Shown here piece after piece: positions 4,515 through 9,058 of a stretch of 9,058 nt of DNA; within the stretch, counting starts at the first letter, position 1; each line of letters opens with the position of its first letter. The DNA is taken from the NCBI GenBank assembly GCA_041477005.1, contig JBGOUJ010000304.1, positions 1 to 9,058 of the forward strand. Reading direction: 5' to 3'. This DNA comes from JBGOUJ01 sp041477005 (GTDB lineage Bacteria > Acidobacteriota > Terriglobia > Bryobacterales > JACQDG01). Below the pieces are notes generated by a model that was not told where the DNA came from, searched no databases, and saw nothing but the letters and a program-made list of their open reading frames with translations. Both the position numbers and the translations under genes were made by a program.

Positions 4515-6047
4515 CTACTTGTTCAGGATCTCGAGCATGAAGTCCGTGCCTTCCTTCGATTTCATGTGGGAGAGTTTCTGCACGACGTCTTTCTTCACTG
4601 CCGGGTCCGTTTCCTTGCGGCCGATATCGACCAAGGCCTTGGCGTTGCCCTGAATAAACAGCGACTGGATTATCTCTTTCTTGACGGCCGGATCGGATTC
4701 GCTGGCGTAAATGGAGGTCAAGGAGTCGCCGGTGCGCCGGGATCCCATCATGCCGAGCATGCGGATGGCTTCGCGGCGCATGGTGGGGTCCTTCTCGCTG
4801 CGGGCCAGGTCGGCCAGCTTTTCGAAACTGCCGCCGATGAAGAGGGCCTGCAGGATCTGCTTCTTCACGTCCTCGGAAGTTTCGGAGCCGTAAAGCTGCC
4901 ACAGGTCGTTCTGGGCGCCCATTTGCCCGAGCTGCTGGATGGCCTCGCGGCGCAGGTCGGGGTTCGGGTCGGACTTGGCGACGGGCAGCAGGCGGTCCCG
5001 GTCGCCGCCAACCATGAAGCTGCGGAGGATCTGGCGCTTGACGTTCACGTCGGTCGAGGAGGCATAGACGTCGGCCAGCGCCTGCCGGCTTTCCTTGCCG
5101 CCCATGATGCCGAGGTAGTGGATGGCCTTCATCTGCACGTCGGGGTTGGAGCCGCCTTTCGCCACCCGGGCCAGGATCTCCCGCGATCGCTGCGAGCCGC
5201 TCTGGCTCAATACGAACAGGGCGCGCTCCTTGAGCTTCGGCGAATAGCTGCCTTGCAGGAGCTTTTCGAGCATGGGGACGGCGCGCTCGGGGTCGGAGTT
5301 GGCCAGGCTGTTGATGGCGTAAAGCTTCAGCTCCTCGTCGCTTTCGCTCTCCGGGGTGGCCGGCTGGCCGGCGGCCTGGCGCACCTCGGCTTCCAGGGCC
5401 TTGGTGTCGTTCAGCCAGCGGCTGGAGGCGAAGGACTTCTGGAACTCCTGCAAGGTTTCGAGCGCCTCGTTGCGACGGCCCAGCTTGTTCTGGGCGTAAG
5501 CCTTCCAGTAGAGCGCGGCGTCGGCGCGAGAACCGCCGGCTTTGGCGATTTCGCCGAAGGTTTCGATCGCCCGATCCCACTGCCGGTCATCGAGAGCCTT
5601 CAGCCCGCGCTGGTAGTTGTGCTCGTCTCGGGAACGGTCACGGTCGCGGTCCGCGCGCGATGCCTGCGGCAGCAGGCCGAACCCGCCCGGTACGCCGCCA
5701 CCGATTCCGCCGCCGACGCCTCCGGCAAGGGTGGCGACGATTGCACTCTCAATACCATCGCCGATCCCGCCGGCAAGGACGGGCCCGATGCCACCAATCC
5801 CGTCGGGAGCCTCGCCGCCAAGCCCATCGGCACTTACACCCCCAACGACGCCACCGATCTCGCCGTGAAGCTCACCGCCAATCCTGCCGGCAATGACACC
5901 CCGGATGCTGCCGCCAGCGACGCTGCCAAACTGGCCGGCAGGCGCAATCTTAGGGCCGCTCTCCGCATCGCCCGATCGGGCCTGCGGCCGCGCCGGCCAT
6001 GCGAGGGTCAGGCAACCAGCCAGCAACAAAACCTTTTTGGAAACCAT
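4515..6047 (-). CDS. Secreted Gly-rich, TPR and HEAT-repeat protein
   Basis: The 510-residue protein has a signal peptide (MVSKKVLLLAGCLTLAWPAR, cleavage near 20-23). A Gly-rich segment (41-124) has a degenerate four-residue period, such as RGVI-AGRI-GGEL-HGEI. A charged linker RADRDRDRSRDEHNY leads into a TPR-like pair of helices (145-205: YQRGLKALDDRQWDRAIETF, LGRRNEALETL). A HEAT array fills 238-510. From 311 the HEAT units alternate in two types, LGxMG...YASE...VKKQI and LFIGG...RREAI, so the true period is about 60 residues. A role as an extracytoplasmic protein-binding scaffold is likely; no catalytic motif is visible. I chose ATG 6047, eight bases after AAGGAG; ATG 6053 lies only two bases from it. 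The ribosome site overlaps the stop of the anti-sigma gene, and the next HEAT gene follows 19 bases later. Confidence 0.88.
   Translation of the reverse strand: MVSKKVLLLAGCLTLAWPARPQARSGDAESGPKIAPAGQFGSVAGGSIRGVIAGRIGGELHGEIGGVVGGVSADGLGGEAPDGIGGIGPVLAGGIGDGIESAIVATLAGGVGGGIGGGVPGGFGLLPQASRADRDRDRSRDEHNYQRGLKALDDRQWDRAIETFGEIAKAGGSRADAALYWKAYAQNKLGRRNEALETLQEFQKSFASSRWLNDTKALEAEVRQAAGQPATPESESDEELKLYAINSLANSDPERAVPMLEKLLQGSYSPKLKERALFVLSQSGSQRSREILARVAKGGSNPDVQMKAIHYLGIMGGKESRQALADVYASSTDVNVKRQILRSFMVGGDRDRLLPVAKSDPNPDLRREAIQQLGQMGAQNDLWQLYGSETSEDVKKQILQALFIGGSFEKLADLARSEKDPTMRREAIRMLGMMGSRRTGDSLTSIYASESDPAVKKEIIQSLFIQGNAKALVDIGRKETDPAVKKDVVQKLSHMKSKEGTDFMLEILNK
5676..5927. repeat. Degenerate 12-base (four-residue) repeat coding the Gly-rich segment
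   Basis: In the HEAT/TPR gene this stretch encodes tetrads of the form (G/A)-G-x-hydrophobic, repeated about 20 times with interruptions. DNA copies are diverged but keep the 12-base phase. Such a strip could pack as a flexible Gly-rich surface or a glycine-zipper-like stack; this is inference. Confidence 0.6.
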
Positions 6048-6060
6048 CTTCATTTCTCCT

Positions 6061-6888
6061 TTACAAACGTCCCCGGCCCGGCGCCCGCTGGGCCTCTTCC
6101 TCGCGCGCCCGCACTTTCGAGCCAATCACTCGAATCTTAAAGAGGATGCCTTCGCTCTCGATCCGCCGGCGGATGTCTTCGAGCTCCTGCGAGGAGAGCT
6201 TCGAAGGGCTGTGGGCGATTTCGAGCAGCGTGCGCTCCAGATCGTCCAGCACGTTGGCCAAGCCGGTTTCGCCGGCACTGGCGGCGGTCTGACGGTAGAG
6301 GCGGTTGGCGTCAAGCAAGTCCTCGGCCCGTTCCTGCTCCGTCGAGATGTCCAGCGAGCCGTTGCTCTTGGCATTCGCCAGCTCTACCAGCACCAGTTGG
6401 GAGCGATCCAGGTGGTCTCCTACGGCCACCAGCAGGATGCGCTCGCGGACCTGGCCCGAGGCGACCGTGGGCGCCGTGGGCCGGGGCGAGAACCGTCCGG
6501 CCAGGAAAGCCGCCGCCAGCAGCAGGGCCATCGCTCCGGCCACGGCCCAGCGGCGCCACTCGAAAAGCCCGCTCCAGCGGGAGCCCCTTTGCCGGAGCAA
6601 CCGCGGCTGGAGGCGGTTCCAGACCATCGCGCCGTAGGCGTCCAGCCGCTCCGGAACCGGCGCGGCATCCACGGCCGCCAGCACGTCCTGCAAGGCCTGG
6701 TAGCTGGTGCGGCAGGCGGGGCAGCCGGCAAGATGCTGCTCGACCGTCGCGCGGTCGATGACGGCGCGGTGCATGTCAGTGCGCTCGATGCCAGTCCGGT
6801 CGGCGCCGGCGCCGTCCACGGCCTCGCCGTAATGGTAGAGAACGAGTTGGGCTTCGCTTAGGTGTTGCCTGGGGCTTAGGTGTTCCAT
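6061..6888 (-). CDS. Membrane-anchored zinc-finger anti-sigma factor
   Basis: The 275-residue protein has the anti-sigma zinc motif HxxxCxxC at H52, C56 and C59 (QHLAGCPACR), preceded by helix SEAQLVLYHYGEA (11-23). A single transmembrane helix lies at about 114-130 (AVAGAMALLLAAAFLAG). A periplasmic domain of about 140 residues follows, largely helical and charged (DLERTLLEIAHSPSKLSSQE, LEDIRRRIESEG). The gene overlaps the ECF sigma gene upstream by 13 bases, the standard cognate arrangement, so it most likely binds that sigma factor and holds it inactive at the membrane. No ribosome site precedes its ATG, so translation probably depends on coupling. The oddity is an insert at residues 30-49, between the first helix and the HxxxCxxC, made of four pentapeptides (DRTGI, ERTDM, HRAVI, DRATV). 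Confidence 0.9.
   Translation of the reverse strand: MEHLSPRQHLSEAQLVLYHYGEAVDGAGADRTGIERTDMHRAVIDRATVEQHLAGCPACRTSYQALQDVLAAVDAAPVPERLDAYGAMVWNRLQPRLLRQRGSRWSGLFEWRRWAVAGAMALLLAAAFLAGRFSPRPTAPTVASGQVRERILLVAVGDHLDRSQLVLVELANAKSNGSLDISTEQERAEDLLDANRLYRQTAASAGETGLANVLDDLERTLLEIAHSPSKLSSQELEDIRRRIESEGILFKIRVIGSKVRAREEEAQRAPGRGRL
6742..6801. repeat. 15-base in-frame repeat inside the anti-sigma zinc-finger domain
   Basis: Four consecutive 15-base units encode DRTGI, ERTDM, HRAVI and DRATV; each begins with an acidic residue or His followed by Arg (CGG or CGC). Copies are diverged but in perfect phase. The insert lengthens the linker ahead of the HxxxCxxC motif by about 20 residues. Confidence 0.6.
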
Positions 6889-7535
6889 GGTGGTAGGACA
6901 GGCGTTGCCGCCTCTCCAGCTTGGCCGGCCGGGATGCCGGTCCTGGTTGCTGCTTTGCCCACAAACGGCTCGAGCGCCCGCCGCAGCTTGTGTACCGCTC
7001 GAAAGATCGTGTTCTTGGCGGCGTCGGTGCGGCGGTCGAGGGCTTGGGCGATCTCGTCGATGGACATCCCCTCGAAGTGCCGCAGTACGAAGGCCGCCCG
7101 CTCCATGGGGCTCAACTCCGCGAGCGCCGCCGCCACCTTCTGCCGCAGCTCTTGGGACAGAGCCAGGCGGTCGGGCCCGGGGTCGGTGGCCGGGAGCGCC
7201 AGCATGGCTTCGGAGTGGTCGCCGTCTGAGGACAGGCGGCCGGCCGGTTCCCGCCGCTCCTCGTGCCGCTGGCGGGCGCGCACCAGGTCGAGCGAGCAGT
7301 TGGTCGCGATACGGTAGATCCAGGTGCTGAAGCTGGAGCGCTCCTCGAACTTGTGCAGCCGGCGGTAGGCCCGCAGGAAGGTCTCCTGCACTACGTCCTC
7401 CGCATCGTGTTCGTTGCCGGTCATACGATAGGCCAGGCGGAAGACGCTCCGGCTGTGGCGTTCGACCAGGACACGAAAGCCGTCCTCATCGCCGGCTCGC
7501 GCCCGGGCGACCGCCGCTCCGTCGCTTTCTTCCAT
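6876..7535 (-). CDS. ECF-family RNA polymerase sigma factor (RpoE-like)
   Basis: This 219-residue protein has region 2 at about 20-90, with FRLAYRMTGNEHDAEDVVQE, then TFLRAYRRLHKF and STWIYRIATNCSLDLVR, which bind core polymerase and the -10 element. Region 4 lies at about 133-187, with LSPMERAAFVLRHFEGMSID, EIAQALDRRTDAAKNTIFRA and HKLRRAL, the helix-turn-helix that reads the -35. Region 3 is absent, as in all ECF sigmas. A tail of about 30 Gly/Ala/Pro-rich residues after region 4 is not part of the core fold. The start ATG lies four bases after the stop of the CBM9-like gene and has no strong ribosome site, so coupling is likely. The anti-sigma gene overlaps its end. By analogy with ECF pairs it probably activates its own operon; no matching promoter motif could be proved by eye. 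Confidence 0.95.
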   Translation of the reverse strand: MEESDGAAVARARAGDEDGFRVLVERHSRSVFRLAYRMTGNEHDAEDVVQETFLRAYRRLHKFEERSSFSTWIYRIATNCSLDLVRARQRHEERREPAGRLSSDGDHSEAMLALPATDPGPDRLALSQELRQKVAAALAELSPMERAAFVLRHFEGMSIDEIAQALDRRTDAAKNTIFRAVHKLRRALEPFVGKAATRTGIPAGQAGEAATPVLPPWNT

Positions 7536-7539
7536 CCGT

Positions 7540-8292
7540 CTACTTAGACTGCGGGGGCGCTCCGGCGGTTAGGTTGGGGCGCCGCTTTATGAAGCGCACC
7601 TGGCCAAAGGCTGGGGGGGTGTGGAAACTCCGCACTTCCAGGGCCAGGGGCGACCAGGTGCTGCTTTGGGGGTTGGTGATGCCGCCGAGGCGGTGCAGGT
7701 TGAGCCGCCACTCGTCGCCGTCCCGGGGCGGGGTGTGGGCGGCGTCATGCGCGAAATTGGCGAACGGGATGGCCAGCTCGACGATCCAGTGGTCGTCCTC
7801 GGGCGATTCGTCTTTCTTGGGCTGGCCCCAGAACGTGGTCCGGTGGCGGACGCCTTCCGGCTCCCAGGTCGGCGGGCCGGTCCACCAGTCGGTCCGGCAG
7901 CGGTTCAGCATCGTGCCGATGGCGTTGATCTCGAAGGTGTAATAGTTGGTGACCTTCGCGGGGTTGGGGGAGAGGAAGATCTCGACGCAGTCGTCCTTCG
8001 ACACCGGCCCGTGGCGCTGGGTGACGGAGGCCGAGATGTGCTTGTCGGAGCAGTAGTAGCTGACGTAGAGGTTTTGGTCGTCCCAAAGCATCTTGGCGAC
8101 GGTCGGCTCCTTCTCGCCCTGCTTCCAGCGGTTGAAGTTGAACTCGCCGACCGCCGGCGCCTCGCGCCAGGCCGGCTCGTCGAGCTTGGCGTCGATGGTG
8201 ATGGGGGGAGAGGCGCGATATATGTCGTAGTGAGCTAACGGCTGCGCGGCGGCGGCGGCGAGGAGCAGAGGGAAGACGATCAGTCGGTGCAC
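7540..8292 (-). CDS. Secreted CBM9-like (DUF1083-type) carbohydrate-binding protein
   Basis: The 250-residue protein starts with a signal peptide (MHRLIVFPLLLAAAAAQP). The remainder matches the family 9-like beta-sandwich: PPITIDAKLDEPAWREAP (about 29-46), MLWDDQNLYVSYYCSDKHIS with the conserved acidic pair, DDCVEIFLSP, YYTFEINAIGT, and HWIVELAIPFANF near the end of the sandwich. Such domains bind sugars or polysaccharide ends, alone or attached to enzymes. Here there is no catalytic domain, so a binding or sensing role in the periplasm or at the surface is likely. The start is GTG at 8292 without a ribosome site; a palindromic -10-like element lies only seven bases upstream, so a very short leader is possible. 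It is the first gene of the unit containing the ECF sigma pair, suggesting a link between envelope or carbohydrate status and the sigma factor. Confidence 0.85.
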   Translation of the reverse strand: MHRLIVFPLLLAAAAAQPLAHYDIYRASPPITIDAKLDEPAWREAPAVGEFNFNRWKQGEKEPTVAKMLWDDQNLYVSYYCSDKHISASVTQRHGPVSKDDCVEIFLSPNPAKVTNYYTFEINAIGTMLNRCRTDWWTGPPTWEPEGVRHRTTFWGQPKKDESPEDDHWIVELAIPFANFAHDAAHTPPRDGDEWRLNLHRLGGITNPQSSTWSPLALEVRSFHTPPAFGQVRFIKRRPNLTAGAPPQSK

Positions 8293-8298
8293 AAAGCG

Positions 8299-8310
8299 TA
8301 TGCTAGCATA
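8299..8310. promoter_or_regulatory. Perfect 12-base palindrome between divergent genes, possible bidirectional -10
   Basis: TATGCTAGCATA reads the same on both strands, so TATGCT, a fair -10 hexamer, faces both ways. It lies seven bases from the GTG of the CBM9-like gene (8292) and six bases from the ATG of the coiled-coil gene (8316). Transcripts from it would be nearly leaderless in both directions. No -35 match is seen on either side; a regulator site or an ECF-type promoter are alternatives. Confidence 0.35.
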
Positions 8311-8315
8311 GGGCC

Positions 8316-8630
8316 ATGGAGCCGGAGATCAGCGAACGGTTTGAGCGCGTAGAAACCGACTTGCGACTGCTCAGAGACGTTGCTTCGTCGCTGGTAGAGG
8401 TCGCAAGGTCGCAGGAAGGGAGGTTGCAGCGCCTGACGGAAGCTCAGGGGCTCCTGACGGAAGCTGAGGGGCGCCTGACGGAAGCGCAGGGGCGCCTGAC
8501 GGAAGCGCAGGCACGCACGGATGAGCTGTTCAAGCAGACCCAGGGAGAGCTGAGCGTCCTGATACGCATGATGGACGAATGGATCCGCAATAACCCCAGG
8601 AACGGCAAGGGCCAGCCCCCGGCGGGGTAG
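8316..8630 (+). CDS. Small coiled-coil protein with a four-copy heptad repeat
   Basis: The 104-residue protein is mostly charged helix: MEPEISERFERVETDLRLLR, then a tandem of LTEAQGL, LTEAEGR, LTEAQGR and LTEAQAR (40-67), then TDELFKQTQGELSVLIRMMD and a Pro/Gly-rich tail. Seven-residue units with Leu at a fixed position fit one turn-pair of a coiled coil, so adding copies lengthens the rod without breaking it. No signal peptide or membrane helix is visible, so it is likely cytoplasmic and oligomeric. The ATG follows AGGG at only two bases. It is divergent from the CBM9-like gene, with 23 bases between starts. Function unknown; similar short proteins occur widely as hypotheticals. Confidence 0.75.
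   Translation: MEPEISERFERVETDLRLLRDVASSLVEVARSQEGRLQRLTEAQGLLTEAEGRLTEAQGRLTEAQARTDELFKQTQGELSVLIRMMDEWIRNNPRNGKGQPPAG
8433..8516. repeat. 21-base in-frame tandem repeat, four copies
   Basis: Four abutting 21-base units start at 8433, 8454, 8475 and 8496, each beginning CTGACGGAAGC. They differ from each other at one to four positions, so duplication is recent compared with the other repeats in this window. They encode the LTEAQGR heptads of the coiled-coil protein. Confidence 0.9.
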
Positions 8631-8657
8631 CGCCTCCCAATCCAGATACAGTCCTAA

Positions 8658-8685
8658 TTGGTCGCTTCCGTGCAAGAGCTATAAT
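8658..8685 (+). promoter_or_regulatory. Sigma-70-type promoter, possibly giving a leaderless mRNA
   Basis: TTGGTC (8658-8663) and a perfect TATAAT (8680-8685) are separated by 16 bases. It is the best promoter visible in the window. Seven bases after the -10 comes ATG 8693, so transcription would begin at or next to the start codon. It reads toward the 47-codon ORF and the AAA ATPase remnant. Confidence 0.6.
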
Positions 8686-8692
8686 CGCGCTT

Positions 8693-8836
8693 ATGCCGGC
8701 TGCGGAGCTGCCCAACAGAAGCTTGCCGTATCACTGGCCTCGTGCTGATCGGGGCCCAGTTCATCGGGGCGCGGCCGTTGACGACCGGGGGAACGAGTTG
8801 CTGGCCGTTAGGAGTCTCGCCGAGGTGAAGGCTTGA
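8693..8836 (+). CDS. 47-residue ORF of unknown function after the promoter
   Basis: The frame starts MPAAELPNRSLPYHWPRADR and ends NELLAVRSLAEVKA, with a TGA at 8834-8836. I see no motif. Codon choice is less uniform than in the middle unit (AGA, AGG, TTG and GTT appear). It is in the same phase as the first part of the AAA ATPase that follows, separated from it only by this TGA and two codons. It may therefore be a small upstream partner gene, a corrupted N-terminal part of the ATPase gene, or chance. There is no ribosome site, consistent with leaderless translation from the promoter at 8658-8685. Confidence 0.3.
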   Translation: MPAAELPNRSLPYHWPRADRGPVHRGAAVDDRGNELLAVRSLAEVKA

Positions 8837-8845
8837 TCCGAGGTC

Positions 8846-9058
8846 GTGCTCCGCCGCTTCAAGCGGTTCGAAGAAGCGACGTTTGACCTGCCCGGGCACG
8901 TCGTGCTGGCGGGACCCAACAACACGGGAAAGACCACTCTTTTGCAGGCGATCGCGCCTGGGGACTCACGTTCGAGCGCTGGAAGCAGTTGAATGATTTT
9001 CAGCACCACGCCCTGGCTTACGCCCGCGCGCCGATCGCCAGGCAGGCAGCTTTCTCGG
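8846..9058 (+). pseudogene. Start of an AAA/RecF-like ATPase, frameshifted and cut by the window end
   Basis: Two frames together give the N-terminus of a RecF/SMC-like ATPase. From 8846 one frame reads VLRRFKRFEEATFDLPGHVV, then LAGPNNTGKTTLLQAIA with a clear Walker A (GPNNTGKTT). From 8959 the next frame reads WGLTFERWKQLNDF and ALAYARAPIARQAAFS to the window end. At the joint (8954-8959) GCGCC stands where GCGGCC would restore AIAAWGL, so one G is missing. The start is uncertain: GTG 8846 is the first usable codon after the in-frame TGA at 8834, but family members usually begin a few residues earlier. Such ATPases act in DNA repair or in defence systems (for example OLD-like nucleases); the part needed to decide lies outside the window. 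Confidence 0.6.

Noticed and set aside
3755..4540. A 261-codon + strand frame antisense to the second HEAT gene
   Set aside because: The product is Gly/Ala/Arg-rich with no motif, and it runs through the 24-base repeat array; it is a shadow of the HEAT gene.
4566..6140. A 524-codon open frame on the + strand antisense to the TPR/HEAT gene
   Set aside because: It mirrors the codon structure of the real gene on the other strand. It has no ribosome site or family motifs, and the - strand frame has a signal peptide, TPR and HEAT repeats. Long antisense frames are common in GC-rich genes.
8433..8516. CRISPR-like direct repeats
   Set aside because: The 21-base units abut without spacers and stay in one reading frame as heptads of a coiled coil.
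8654..8899. An 81-codon - strand frame over the right-hand intergenic region
   Set aside because: It is antisense to the start of the ATPase, shows no motif, and conflicts with the strong + strand promoter at 8658-8685.

Overview
The window looks like a GC-rich bacterial chromosome, most plausibly an acidobacterium of the Solibacter/Bryobacter kind. That is an inference from the gene set: a remnant of the large permease family abundant in Acidobacteria (start MLQDLRYG), secreted HEAT-repeat proteins, a CBM9-like secreted protein, and an ECF sigma/anti-sigma pair. No rRNA or other taxonomic marker is present.

Left part (1-2128): a decaying accessory region, probably the end of an integrated element. 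It holds the 3' end of an unidentified + strand gene (2-91), a HigBA-like toxin-antitoxin module whose toxin carries two one-base shifts (509-857, antitoxin 234-512), a divergent cluster of small ORFs (919-1310), a perfect palindrome (1213-1233) and an intact BrnT/BrnA-like module (1318-1853). It ends at 2084-2128 in exactly the 3' half of a tRNA-Gly(CCC), from anticodon loop to CCA. This is the classic footprint of a tyrosine-recombinase attachment site. The intervals 92-233, 1914-2083 and 2129-2295 hold no gene I can support.

Middle part (2296-8292, all - strand): one tightly packed unit. In transcription order it contains a secreted CBM9-like protein, an ECF sigma factor, its membrane-anchored zinc-finger anti-sigma factor, a secreted Gly-rich/TPR/HEAT protein, a second HEAT protein with a cysteine cluster, a MacB/LolD-type ABC ATPase, and an internally deleted permease. 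The first five genes are separated by 4 to 19 bases or overlap, so they are very probably co-transcribed. The layout suggests an envelope-sensing regulon in which the sigma pair controls secreted scaffold proteins. The ATPase has lost the permease next to it, which lies at the edge of the integrated element.

Right part (8299-9058, + strand): a divergent small coiled-coil gene with a four-copy heptad repeat, a good promoter placed for a leaderless transcript, a 47-codon ORF of unknown function, and the frameshifted start of an AAA/RecF-like ATPase cut by the window edge.

Two patterns cross gene boundaries. First, four neighbouring genes each carry their own unrelated short in-frame tandem repeat (units of 12, 15, 21 and 24 bases). 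Second, single-base frameshifts are confined to the accessory flanks, while the 5.8 kb middle unit has none apart from the permease.
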